A stretch of 64,000 bases of DNA. Origin: NCEH01 sp043195125. GTDB taxonomy: Bacteria; Pseudomonadota; Alphaproteobacteria; Rhizobiales; Xanthobacteraceae. Every line of letters begins with the position of its first letter. Within the stretch, counting starts at the first letter, position 1. Both the position numbers and the translations under genes were made by a program. The DNA is taken from the NCBI RefSeq assembly GCF_043195125.1, contig NZ_JBAFWR010000001.1; one strand, written 5' to 3'. Shown here one piece after another: positions 48,791 to 57,848 of the stretch. The notes beneath the pieces are model-generated. The model was given only the letters and a program-made list of their open reading frames with translations, was not told the DNA's origin and ran no database searches.

Positions 48791-51418
48791 TCAATAGACG
48801 TCGCGGCAATAGCGGCGCTGCGCGGCAAGCTGTTCCAGCGCCTCGGTGCCGATCAGCTCGCTGAGCACATGGTCCACCGCGGGGGCCATGCCCTGGAGGC
48901 TGCCGCACACATAGATCGCCGCTCCGGTCTCGATCCAGCGCACCACCTCCGCACCGGCTTCCTTAAGGCGATGCTGCACATAGAGGTGCTCCGCCTGGTC
49001 GCGGGAGAAGGCGAGGTCCAGCCGCGCCAGCGCGCCGGCGCTCTGCCATGCGGTGATCTCGTCGCGGAAATAGAAATCGTGCTGCCGGTTGCGCTCCCCG
49101 AAGATCAGCCAATTGGCGTCCTGCCCGGCGCGCACGCGGCGCTTGAGATGGGCCCGAAGGCCCGCAAGGCCGGTGCCGTTGCCGATGAGAATCAGCGGCC
49201 GGGCATCGTCCGGTCCGTGGAAGGCCGGGTTGGACCTGATGCGCAACGCGATCCGCGCGCCTTCCGGCGCATGGTGAGTCAGCCAGCCGGAGCCAAGGCC
49301 ATAGTCGCCTTCGGGCGTCCGCGTCTGGCGCACCAGGAGTTCGATCCGTCCGTCCTCGGGAATGGTGGCAATGGAATATTCCCGATGCGGCAAGGGTTTG
49401 AGGCCGTCTGCGATCTCCTGCGCGCTGCCGCCGGACCGATCCTGCGCTGGTTGCAGGCTGCGCGCCAAAAGCTCGCGCAGGGGCAGAGTCTGTCCGCCAT
49501 TCTGGACCGGGGCGTCGCCGTCGAGCTTGAGGGCATCGAGCGTGCGTCGAACGGTTTCCATATCCAGGCGCGGGCCGATCTCGGCGATGTCGCCGGCGGC
49601 CCAGCCGGCGGGTGTCCCGTCCCGGTCCAGCGCGAGATGGAAGGTCGGCAGACCGGCGCTGCCGGCATTGAGCAGGCGGCGGCTGGCGAGGCGCCAATCC
49701 TCATAATTGGGCTGGCTCCAGTCGGGCAGGGTGGTCAGGCCGGACAATGTGCCGAGATGCTGCTGCCAATGGCGCAGCGCGCCCGCATCCTCCATGTCGA
49801 CCTCGATACGATCGAACAGCGGCGTCGCGCCGTGGGTGCGCAGCCAGGCGTCGAGTTCCGCGCCGAACCCGCAGAAGCGCGTGAACGACCGGTCGCCCAG
49901 CGCCAGCACGCCATAATCAAGGTTCGCCAGCCCCGTCTCGCCGTTGTGCGCGGCCATCCGCCGAGCGAAAGCACGGGCGGTGTCCGGCGGCTCGCCCTCG
50001 CCGAAGGTGGAGACGACGAATAACGCCCGCTTCGCCCTGGTCAGCGCTTCGGGTGCAAGCCCGGCCAGGGATTCCACGGTCACCGGCAGGCCGGCCGCTT
50101 GCAGGGCCTTCGCGCTCTGCCAGGCGAGGCGCTCCGCGGTGCCGGTCTGGCTGGCATAGGCGACCAGCACCGGCGCGGTGTCGGGCATGGCGGCGGCGAC
50201 CGGTGCGGCGGCGGCGCGGGCCTCGCGCTTCTTTTTGCGACGGTCGAGATAGAGCATCCAGCCGGTGATGGCGAACAAGGGCATCAACAGACTCGCCACC
50301 ATCATCAGCAGCGTGCCGGTAAAGCCGAAGAAGCTGCCGGAATGCAGCGGGAAGATGCTGCCCATGAGCTTCTGGCCCGCCGGCAGATCATCGTAACGGC
50401 GATGCTCGCGCACCTGCCCAGAGGCGTCCAGGACAAGGGTGTTGTTCGCCCGTTCATGGGCCGGGTTCACGGGCTGATAGGTGATCGTCAGCGTCTGCGC
50501 ATTGCCTTGGGGCAGGCGCACGGTGGCAATGCTGAAGCCGCCGGATTCGCGCACGAACGCGGGCCAGAGCACGGCAAGGTTCAGCGGCGGCCCGCCGCGC
50601 GCCTCGCGTCCTTCCCGCGGCGCGCGCTCGCCGGTGGGAGGTGGGCCTGCTCCCGGGGCTCCAGCGGGCGCGGGGGGCGGACCCGCGGGGCGCTGTCCCT
50701 GCTGAGCCGGGCGGGGCGTGCCGGTGAGGTCGAACAGCGCGCCGCGATACCAGTCGTAGGACCAGTACAGGCCGGTCAGCGAGGCCAGCAGATAGAAGGG
50801 CAACACCCAGGTGCCGATGACCGAATGCAATTCCCACAGGAAGCTGCGGCCCCGCCGGCCGAAATCCAGCCGCATCCAGTTGCGCCAGTCGAGCGCCCTG
50901 CGCGGCCAGCGCAGATAAAGGCCCGAGAGCGAAAGCACGATCAGGCCGATGGTGGAGGCGCCGACGATCTGCTTGCCGACATCGCCGGCCGCCAGCCAGC
51001 GGTGCACCTGCATCACGAAGCGGAAGAACGCCTGGCCCTGCACATCGCCCAGCAGCGTGCCGTCATATGGGCTCACATAGCGGTTTTCGCCGCGCGGCCC
51101 GCCTGGACCGGCGGCGGGTGCGCCCGCCGGCTGGGGCGGCGGGGAGAAGGTGACGCGCGCGGCGCGGGTGGGATCCGCGGAAACCATCAGGGCTGTCGGA
51201 GTCTTGCCGGGCGCGTTGGCGCGGATGCGCTCGAGCAATTGGTCCGGCGCGAGCGGGCCGGGCGCCGCCGGCTGGACGGTGATGATTCCGGGATTGAGCG
51301 CGGCGAGGATTTCGTCCTCGAACGAGAGCATGGCCCCGGTGACGCCCACCACCGCCAGCACGATGCCGGCGGTTATGCCGAGAAACCAATGGATCTGAAA
51401 CCAGACGGCCTTCAACAT
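48791..51418 (-). CDS. Three-part membrane oxidoreductase: PepSY-TM, flavodoxin and CysJ-like reductase
   Basis: An 875-residue fusion. N-terminal about 430 residues: PepSY-type region with four membrane helices (WFQIHWFLGITAGIVLAVVG; QVHRWLAAGDVG) and a Pro/Gly-rich periplasmic insert. Then a flavodoxin domain (VAYASQTGTAERLAWQSAKA; VSTFGEGEPPDTARAFA). Then an FAD/NADPH reductase of the CysJ/P450-reductase type (REYSIATIPE; LIGNGTGLAGLRAHLKRR) ending RRYCRDVY. It should pass electrons from NADPH through FAD and FMN to the membrane part; ferric-siderophore reduction is the usual proposal for such proteins. Start ATG 51418. Confidence 0.92.
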   Translation of the reverse strand: MLKAVWFQIHWFLGITAGIVLAVVGVTGAMLSFEDEILAALNPGIITVQPAAPGPLAPDQLLERIRANAPGKTPTALMVSADPTRAARVTFSPPPQPAGAPAAGPGGPRGENRYVSPYDGTLLGDVQGQAFFRFVMQVHRWLAAGDVGKQIVGASTIGLIVLSLSGLYLRWPRRALDWRNWMRLDFGRRGRSFLWELHSVIGTWVLPFYLLASLTGLYWSYDWYRGALFDLTGTPRPAQQGQRPAGPPPAPAGAPGAGPPPTGERAPREGREARGGPPLNLAVLWPAFVRESGGFSIATVRLPQGNAQTLTITYQPVNPAHERANNTLVLDASGQVREHRRYDDLPAGQKLMGSIFPLHSGSFFGFTGTLLMMVASLLMPLFAITGWMLYLDRRKKKREARAAAAPVAAAMPDTAPVLVAYASQTGTAERLAWQSAKALQAAGLPVTVESLAGLAPEALTRAKRALFVVSTFGEGEPPDTARAFARRMAAHNGETGLANLDYGVLALGDRSFTRFCGFGAELDAWLRTHGATPLFDRIEVDMEDAGALRHWQQHLGTLSGLTTLPDWSQPNYEDWRLASRRLLNAGSAGLPTFHLALDRDGTPAGWAAGDIAEIGPRLDMETVRRTLDALKLDGDAPVQNGGQTLPLRELLARSLQPAQDRSGGSAQEIADGLKPLPHREYSIATIPEDGRIELLVRQTRTPEGDYGLGSGWLTHHAPEGARIALRIRSNPAFHGPDDARPLILIGNGTGLAGLRAHLKRRVRAGQDANWLIFGERNRQHDFYFRDEITAWQSAGALARLDLAFSRDQAEHLYVQHRLKEAGAEVVRWIETGAAIYVCGSLQGMAPAVDHVLSELIGTEALEQLAAQRRYCRDVY

Positions 51419-51592
51419 GCTCAATATCCTGGGGCCACGCGGGCATACATGGCAATAAACAGCCAGGCTATGGCATATCAACCGGACTTATGTTCCTCAA
51501 TACGCGGACAAATGAATGGAATGATTATAAATCCAGACTGGGAAGCAAGGCTTGTCTGGTCCTTACCTCAGGGATTTATTACAGATCGGCAA

Positions 51593-51631
51593 TGAAACAT
51601 CCGGCGCGGCGCGGGCCTGCCGGATGTTTCA
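51593..51631 (-). terminator. Hairpin after the autotransporter gene
   Basis: TGAAACATCCGGC (51593-51605) and GCCGGATGTTTCA (51619-51631) form a perfect 13-bp stem, 18 bases after the autotransporter stop. There is no long T run on either strand. Confidence 0.7.
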
Positions 51632-51648
51632 TTGGGTTGCGGACAGGA

Positions 51649-54600
51649 TCAGAAGCTGATGGCGAGGCGCCCGTTCAGCGCATTGTCCATGCCCTGGTCG
51701 GAGAATTGCCCGCCATAGCTGATGCCCACCACCATGTTGGCGGTGGCGCGGAAGTCGAGCCCGGCATTCACCAGCGCCGCATTGCGCCCGATGGGGGCGC
51801 CGCTCACCGTGAACGGGGTGCTTCCGCTCGCAAAGGCGAAGCCGATGTCGGGATTGATGTCGCCGAAGGCATATTGCCAGGCAAGGCCGCCACGCGCGGT
51901 GAGCGTGCCGGTGCCGAGGGCCATGCTCTGGCTGACGCGCATGCCGAGCGTGGTGAAGGTGTTGTCCTGCGTCATGCCGCCGGAAGTGAGCGCGGCGGCG
52001 CCGCCGGATTCGGTGAAGCCGTCCATGTCCAGATGCACATAGGCAAGGCCGGCGAAGGGCTCGAAGCGGGTCGCGCCGGCCATGAAGCCCTGTGCGATCT
52101 CGCCGAACACCTGCGTGGTGCCGGCCTTGTTGTCCGAGGAGAGGCCGTTCAGGAAGCCGGGAAACTGCACCGTGCGGCTGGTGGAAAGATCGTGCCAGCC
52201 GTAGGCCGCCCCGAGCCGCAGGTCCACTTGCGCGAACCGGGTGCTGGCATAGACGGCAAGGTCGTAATTGTCGCTGGTGCCGGAGGAGGCCAGGGCATTC
52301 ACATCATAGGTGGATTGGCTGTAGCCGCCGGCGATGCCGAGGCGCCAGGCTTCGCCCACCGGCGTATCGATGCCGGCAATGACGCCGCCGATGGAGCGCG
52401 AAAGGCTCGCGGTGTCCGCCGTGGCGTCGCTGCTGCCCCAGGCGCCATAGCCCTGGAGCCATGCGGTCGCCGCGAAGCCGGGTGCGAGCTGCGTGGTCTG
52501 CGGCCCCGCCTGCGGTGCGCCCGCAGTGGCCTGCCGCTGGCGGGCGCCGATCGCCTCGCGCAGATAGATGGATTGTTCCTGCAGCACCGTCGCGGCGGAG
52601 GCGTAGATCTGGCCGGAGAGGGCGTCGAATGCGGGCGGGGCGGTCGTGCCATTCAGCCCGACGACGGCCTGCAGCACGGCATTGGAGGAGGGCAGGGAGC
52701 CGAGCGCGACGCTCACCGCGCGCTCATTGGGCGTGCGGCCCGCCGCCGCGAGGGCGGAGGTGTCCAGCACCACGTTCACGCCGAGCGTGGTGCCGGAAAG
52801 CGTGGTGGTCAGGTCCAGGAAGGGATAGGCGGTGCCAAACGGGTCGTTCACGCTGGCGAAGGCGCCGGTGATGCCCGCGTTCGACGTGAGCAGCGTGTAG
52901 GAGCCGAGCTGCGGCGTCGCGCCCACTCCTGCGATGATGTTCAGCGCAGCGCCGGAAATCGTGACCGGCCCGGTGGCGGTGATCAGATCGCTCTGGCCCG
53001 GCGCTCCGATCTCCGCCTGATAGGTGGAGCCGGGTGAGAAGCTGACGGCGCCGTTGACTGTGAGGGTGCCGATGGAATTGCCCGGCGCGACAATGCCAGC
53101 ATTGGCCAGGGCGCCGTTGAGAACGCCGGTTCCCTTGAAGGTGCCGGTGTTGGTGACGTCGCCCTTGATGGTGCCGTTGTTGATCAGCATGCCGGTGTTG
53201 GTGATCGCGCCCGTGACCGTGCCGCCGGCGAGGTTGGCCATGGTGCCGGCATTGATCACCGCGCTGTCGAGGGCGCCGCCATTAATCAATGTGCCGTAGC
53301 TGTACAGGGCGGCATTCACCGAGGTGAAGGTGCCGGAATTGAGCAATTGCGCATCTGCCGCGACGCTGTAGCCGCCCGCGGTCACGAAATTCGCCCCCGC
53401 CAGGATCGTGAGGTCGCCGATGATGGAACCCGTGACGGCGAGCGTGCCGCCGCCCACCACGGTGCCGCCTGTGTAGGTATCAGTGCCCGCGAGCACGAGC
53501 GTGCCGGTGCCGAGCTTGGTGAGCCCGCCCGGGCCCGAGATGTCGTTGCTCCACACGTCGATGGCACTGTAGCCGCCGGCTGCGGCATTCATGGTGACGG
53601 TGACGTCCTGGGTGAATGCGCCATAGCCGCTTGCGGCGGAATACAGGTCGAGCCGCGCCCATCCGGTCTGGTGGTCGTCGAGCGGCGCGCCGGAGGGCAG
53701 TTCGGTGCTCGCCAGCACGTCGCGCAACTGCTGTTGCGACAGGTAGGGAAAGCGGGTGAAGATCAGCAACTCGGCGTTCTGGGGAACGATCGGCGCATCG
53801 GTGGTGGACCCCACCGAGGGGAGGTCATAGGTGATGGACGAGATATATTGCTGGCGGGCCTGGCTGAAGGCTGCGGCGCTGGGGAAAGTGCCTGTGGCGA
53901 TGCAGCCCGCCACGTTTCCCGCGCAGCCGGCATAGGGCACGGCGAGCGCGCTGCCGAGCTGGACGTGCAGCTCGGCCGAGGCGGCCGTGGCCACCTCGAA
54001 GAAATTGCTGGAATAGTTCGGATTGTTGGAGAGGAGCTGAACCAGATTGAACATCGCCGCGATGCGGCCGCCGATCACATCGGTGGGGTAGTGCACGCCG
54101 AGGATATTGCGGCTGAGGCCGAATTCCTGCCCCGCCACCAGCAGCGCCTGATATTGCTCCGGCATCATCCAGGCATAGGTCAGAGCGGTGCTGTTACCGG
54201 CGGCGGAATGGCCGCTGGGAAAGGCGGCGGACGTGGTGTTGTCGATCCATTGCTGTGCCTGCGAGGCGGGACCGGTGAGCGAAAAGGCATCCGCCTGTCC
54301 GGTGGTCCAGGGATTGGCCGCGATGCTCGGCGAAGTCAGGAACGGGCGCGGGTCGCCCACGCTGCCGGGGACGTTATAATTATAGGCAATGCCGTAGATA
54401 TTCGTCGGGGCGTATGCGTCCTTCAGGGCGGTGACCTGCAGCGTATCGTTCAGCACCACGTTCAGCAGGTCGACCACATTGGCGGGCAGCAGATTGTTGT
54501 TCGCGTTCTGCACCATGGTGGGTGCCAGCGGCGTATTCACCATGTTCCAGACGTTCGCGGAGACGCCGTTCGGCACGAAGGGGTCGATGGCGTTCAGCAC

Positions 54601-54945
54601 CGCGAGATTCTTTTGGTCGTAGGTCGAGCTGAAGTAGATCTCGTTTTCCTTCGCCATCACCGCTTGCAGAAAGGCTTGGCCCTGCGCCGTGCTGAGCAGG
54701 GTGGCGAAGGCCGAAAGCGCACCCACCTGGCCGCTGGTCTGGAATGCGATGCAATCCGCCGTAAGGCAGGCGCTCTGCGCGGCCGCAGGGGTCGTTGCTG
54801 CGAGCGACAGGAAAAGCGCGGAGGCGCATGCGGTGATGTGCCCGGCAAGTCGCGCCGCCAAGGCCCGATGGCTCACGAACGGCTTTCCGGCCGGACGTGC
54901 GCCCGCCGTTTCGCGACTGCCCGCCGCCCGGAAGAAATTGAGCAT
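51649..54945 (-). CDS. Autotransporter with PAP2-type acid phosphatase passenger
   Basis: A 1,098-residue type V secretion protein. Signal peptide about residues 32-57 (HITACASALFLSLAATTPAA). Passenger domain of the PAP2/class A acid phosphatase type: DPRPFL, PSGH at 243-246, and SRNILGVHYPTD with His and Asp near 285-289. The lysine expected in the first motif (K-x6-RP) is not evident. Residues about 440-680 are a beta-helix region of passenger repeats (GTGTLVLAGTDTYTGGTVVG). The last about 280 residues form the beta-barrel (AWLQGYGAWGSS...), ending in Phe. It should display or release a phosphatase at the cell surface. ATG 54945 follows GGGGAGGG. Confidence 0.9.
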   Translation of the reverse strand: MLNFFRAAGSRETAGARPAGKPFVSHRALAARLAGHITACASALFLSLAATTPAAAQSACLTADCIAFQTSGQVGALSAFATLLSTAQGQAFLQAVMAKENEIYFSSTYDQKNLAVLNAIDPFVPNGVSANVWNMVNTPLAPTMVQNANNNLLPANVVDLLNVVLNDTLQVTALKDAYAPTNIYGIAYNYNVPGSVGDPRPFLTSPSIAANPWTTGQADAFSLTGPASQAQQWIDNTTSAAFPSGHSAAGNSTALTYAWMMPEQYQALLVAGQEFGLSRNILGVHYPTDVIGGRIAAMFNLVQLLSNNPNYSSNFFEVATAASAELHVQLGSALAVPYAGCAGNVAGCIATGTFPSAAAFSQARQQYISSITYDLPSVGSTTDAPIVPQNAELLIFTRFPYLSQQQLRDVLASTELPSGAPLDDHQTGWARLDLYSAASGYGAFTQDVTVTMNAAAGGYSAIDVWSNDISGPGGLTKLGTGTLVLAGTDTYTGGTVVGGGTLAVTGSIIGDLTILAGANFVTAGGYSVAADAQLLNSGTFTSVNAALYSYGTLINGGALDSAVINAGTMANLAGGTVTGAITNTGMLINNGTIKGDVTNTGTFKGTGVLNGALANAGIVAPGNSIGTLTVNGAVSFSPGSTYQAEIGAPGQSDLITATGPVTISGAALNIIAGVGATPQLGSYTLLTSNAGITGAFASVNDPFGTAYPFLDLTTTLSGTTLGVNVVLDTSALAAAGRTPNERAVSVALGSLPSSNAVLQAVVGLNGTTAPPAFDALSGQIYASAATVLQEQSIYLREAIGARQRQATAGAPQAGPQTTQLAPGFAATAWLQGYGAWGSSDATADTASLSRSIGGVIAGIDTPVGEAWRLGIAGGYSQSTYDVNALASSGTSDNYDLAVYASTRFAQVDLRLGAAYGWHDLSTSRTVQFPGFLNGLSSDNKAGTTQVFGEIAQGFMAGATRFEPFAGLAYVHLDMDGFTESGGAAALTSGGMTQDNTFTTLGMRVSQSMALGTGTLTARGGLAWQYAFGDINPDIGFAFASGSTPFTVSGAPIGRNAALVNAGLDFRATANMVVGISYGGQFSDQGMDNALNGRLAISF

Positions 54946-55095
54946 CGCCACCCTCCCCAACTCAAGGGGAAGGTGCAGCTTTCCTCATCCGGAGACAAGT
55001 TAGTGGTATCATGTAGGTGACTATATGTTTCGGATTCATCGGCGCTGTTGCCATCAAGCCGCAGTATCCGAACTTACGGTACGGCGGACTTGGCC

Positions 55096-55869
55096 TCAGC
55101 GCTCGACGAACGCCTTCTCGATCACGTAATGGCCGGGCTGCGACTGGCTGCCTTCCGCGAAACCGCGGGATTCCAGCAATTGCACCAGATCCTTGAGCAT
55201 CGCCGGGCTGCCGCAGAGCATCAGGCGGTCGTTCTGCGGATCGATGGGGGGCAGGCCGATATCAGCGAACAATTGTCCGTTCTCGATCAAGGAGGTGATG
55301 CGGCCCTGGTGGCGAAACGGCTCTCGCGTGACGGTCGGGTAATAGATCAGCTTGGCCTTCACCTCGTCGCCGATGAATTCGTTCTCCGGCAACTCCTTGG
55401 TGAGGTACTCGTCATAGGCCAGCTCGGCCACGGAACGGCAGCCGTGGATGAGGACGATCTTCTCGAACCGCTCGTAGGCGTCCGGGTCCTTCACCACCGA
55501 GAGGAAGGGCGCAAGGCCGGTGCCGGTGGAGAGCAGATAGAGGTTCTTGCCCGGCAGCAGATTGTCCTGGATCAGCGTGCCGGTCGCCTTGCGGCCGACC
55601 AGGATCTTGTCGCCCACCTTGAGATGCTGGAGGCGCGAGGTGAGCGGCCCGTTCTGCACCTTGATGGAGAAGAACTGGAGGTCTTCCTCGTAATTGGCAC
55701 TGGCCATGGAATAGGCGCGCAGCAGCGGCTTGCCGTCCACCATCAGGCCGATCATGGCGAACTGGCCGTTGAGGAAGCGGAAACCGGGATCGCGCGTGGT
55801 GGTGAAGGTGAACAGATTTTCGGTCCAGTGGTGGACGCTCTTCACCGTTTCTTCGTTGAAATTGCTCAT
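55096..55869 (-). CDS. fpr: Ferredoxin/flavodoxin-NADP+ reductase
   Basis: A 257-residue bacterial subclass FPR. FAD motif LLRAYSMASAN, NADP motif LLSTGTGLAPFLSVV, IHGCRSVAELAYDEYL, and C-terminal EKAFVER as in alphaproteobacterial FPRs. It exchanges electrons between NADPH and ferredoxin or flavodoxin, usually in oxidative-stress or iron metabolism. Single gene, divergent from nothing obvious. Confidence 0.96.
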   Translation of the reverse strand: MSNFNEETVKSVHHWTENLFTFTTTRDPGFRFLNGQFAMIGLMVDGKPLLRAYSMASANYEEDLQFFSIKVQNGPLTSRLQHLKVGDKILVGRKATGTLIQDNLLPGKNLYLLSTGTGLAPFLSVVKDPDAYERFEKIVLIHGCRSVAELAYDEYLTKELPENEFIGDEVKAKLIYYPTVTREPFRHQGRITSLIENGQLFADIGLPPIDPQNDRLMLCGSPAMLKDLVQLLESRGFAEGSQSQPGHYVIEKAFVER

Positions 55870-56054
55870 GGCCGGCCAGTCAGGAGGAACGCGGAAAGGA
55901 GCAGGAAACCCACGCCATATGCGTGTTTAACCTGATCTCTCTGTGGGATATATGGTTCCACTGTAAATCATGCGCTGACGGCGCGCTACTGCTGCACCGC
56001 ATCATCGACGAGATGTGACAGCGGCTGCGGCAATCGACCATGCGCCAGATCAAA

Positions 56055-56075
56055 CGGCGGGGCACGTCCCCGCCG
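56055..56075 (-). terminator. Terminator hairpin after rfbA
   Basis: CGGCGGGG (56055-56062), loop CACGT, CCCCGCCG (56068-56075), 10 bases downstream of the rfbA stop; on the minus strand it is followed by TTTG. Confidence 0.7.
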
Positions 56076-56085
56076 GTCGGTGAGG

Positions 56086-56958
56086 TCAAATGCCGTCGTC
56101 GGCGAGGCGCATCAGATAGGCGCCATAGGCCGATTTCGCACGCACCTTGCCCTGAGCGCGCAACTCCTCGGCGGTGATGAAGCCCGCGCGGAAGGCGATT
56201 TCCTCGGGCGCGGAAATCTTGAGCCCCTGGCGCTTTTCCAGGATCTGCACGAATTGCGCGGCTTCCACCAGAGAATCCGGCGTGCCGGTGTCGAGCCAGG
56301 CGAAGCCCCGGCCCATCAGGCTCACATGCAGCGCGCCGAGTTCCATATAGACGCGGTTGACGTCCGTGATCTCGATCTCGCCGCGCGGGGAAGGCGCGAG
56401 ATTGGCGGCGATGTCCACGACGCGGTTGTCGTAGAAATAAAGACCTGTCACCGCGAGGTTCGAGCGCGGCATTGCCGGCTTCTCCTCCAGCGAGATCACC
56501 CGCCCGGTGTCGTCGATCTCCGCCACGCCGTAGCGCTCGGGATCCTGGACCGGGTAGCCGAACACGGTCGCGCCTTCGGGGCGGGCTACGGCTTCCTGGA
56601 GCAGTTCTGGCAAGCCATGGCCGAAGAAGAGGTTATCCCCGAGTACCAGCGCCACCCGCTCGTCGCCGATGAAGTCCCGGCCGACGATGAACGCATCGGC
56701 AAGGCCGCGCGGCTGGTCCTGGACGGCGTAGGTGATCTTGATGCCGAACTGACTGCCGTCCTTGAGCAGCGACTGGAACAGCGCGCTGTCATGCGGGGTG
56801 GTGATGATGAGGATATCCCGAATGCCCGCCGACATGAGCGTGCACAGGGGATAATAGATCATCGGCTTGTCGTAGACCGGCAGCAATTGCTTGGACACCA
56901 CGAGGGTGATCGGGTGCAGCCGGGTGCCGGACCCGCCGGCGAGGATGATGCCTTTCAC
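56086..56958 (-). CDS. rfbA: Glucose-1-phosphate thymidylyltransferase
   Basis: Makes dTDP-glucose, the first step of dTDP-L-rhamnose synthesis; 290 residues. Motifs: KGIILAGGSGTRLHPITLVV, VSKQLLPVYDKPMIYYPL and LVLGDNLFFGHG. The start is GTG 56958, overlapping the rfbD stop as GTGA. Last of four tightly packed rhamnose genes. Confidence 0.97.
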   Translation of the reverse strand: MKGIILAGGSGTRLHPITLVVSKQLLPVYDKPMIYYPLCTLMSAGIRDILIITTPHDSALFQSLLKDGSQFGIKITYAVQDQPRGLADAFIVGRDFIGDERVALVLGDNLFFGHGLPELLQEAVARPEGATVFGYPVQDPERYGVAEIDDTGRVISLEEKPAMPRSNLAVTGLYFYDNRVVDIAANLAPSPRGEIEITDVNRVYMELGALHVSLMGRGFAWLDTGTPDSLVEAAQFVQILEKRQGLKISAPEEIAFRAGFITAEELRAQGKVRAKSAYGAYLMRLADDGI

Positions 56959-57848
56959 GTGGGCTCCTTGAGCGTCGATGCGAGCAGTCCGTCCACCACT
57001 TCGGCAACGCGAGAGCGCCAGGGCGGCGCGCGATAGCCGAACGTGCGCTCGAACAGGCTCGAATCCAGTTCGGAATTGGCGGGCCGCTGGGCGGGTGTGG
57101 GATAGTCGGCCGTGGCGATGGGCGCCACCTCGGGCGTGCGTCCGGTATGGCGCGCCGCCTGCGTGATGATCTCGCTGGCAAATCCGTGCCAAGTGGTGGC
57201 GCCGTTGCCGGCCAGATTATAGGTGCCCCAGCGCGCCGTTCCGTCCTCGACGGCCTTTGCGGCCGCCAGGATGCCCTCGGCGATGTCCCGCGTGGCGGTC
57301 GGACAGCCCTGCTGGTCCGCGACGATGGTGAGGCGATCGCGCTCGCCGGCGAGGCGCAGCATGGTCTTCAGGAAATTGGCGCCGTGCACGCCGTACACCC
57401 ATGAGGTGCGCAGGATGAGGTGGCGCTCGTTCTGCGCCCGCACAGCCGCTTCGCCGGCCGCCTTGGTGCGTCCGTAGACGCCGAGCGGGGCGATCGGATC
57501 GCTCTCCAGATAGGCGCCCTTCTTGGTGCCGTCGAACACATAATCGGTGGAGATATGGATCAGCGGGGTGCCATAGCGGGCGCAGCGCTCGGCCAGAAGG
57601 CCCGGCGCCTGCGCATTGGCGCGGGTGGCGAGTTCCGCTTCCTTCTCCGCCTTGTCCACGGCGGTGTAGGCGGCGGCGTTCACCACCAGGTCCGGGCGCT
57701 TGGCCTCCAGGGCGCGGGCAACGGCCGCGGGGTCGCAGATGTCCACCTGGGCCCGCTCGAAGGCGATGAGATCCAGGCCGCGTTCGGCGGCAAGAGCCGT
57801 GAGTTCCTGGCCAACCTGGCCCTTGGCGCCGAAGAGGACGATGCGCAT
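56955..57848 (-). CDS. rfbD: dTDP-4-dehydrorhamnose reductase
   Basis: Reduces dTDP-4-keto-L-rhamnose to dTDP-L-rhamnose; 297 residues, SDR fold. LFGAKGQVGQEL (nucleotide site), STDYVFDGTKKGAYLE, VYGRTKAAGE (YxxxK active site) and DQQGCPTATRDIAEG. ATG 57848 overlaps the rfbB stop by one base. Confidence 0.97.
   Translation of the reverse strand: MRIVLFGAKGQVGQELTALAAERGLDLIAFERAQVDICDPAAVARALEAKRPDLVVNAAAYTAVDKAEKEAELATRANAQAPGLLAERCARYGTPLIHISTDYVFDGTKKGAYLESDPIAPLGVYGRTKAAGEAAVRAQNERHLILRTSWVYGVHGANFLKTMLRLAGERDRLTIVADQQGCPTATRDIAEGILAAAKAVEDGTARWGTYNLAGNGATTWHGFASEIITQAARHTGRTPEVAPIATADYPTPAQRPANSELDSSLFERTFGYRAPPWRSRVAEVVDGLLASTLKEPT

Noticed and set aside
51420..51545. Iron-responsive (Iron-Rhodo/Irr type) box upstream of the reductase fusion
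   Set aside because: AT-rich sequence is present, but no TGA-N9-TCA or ICE-like palindrome could be matched.
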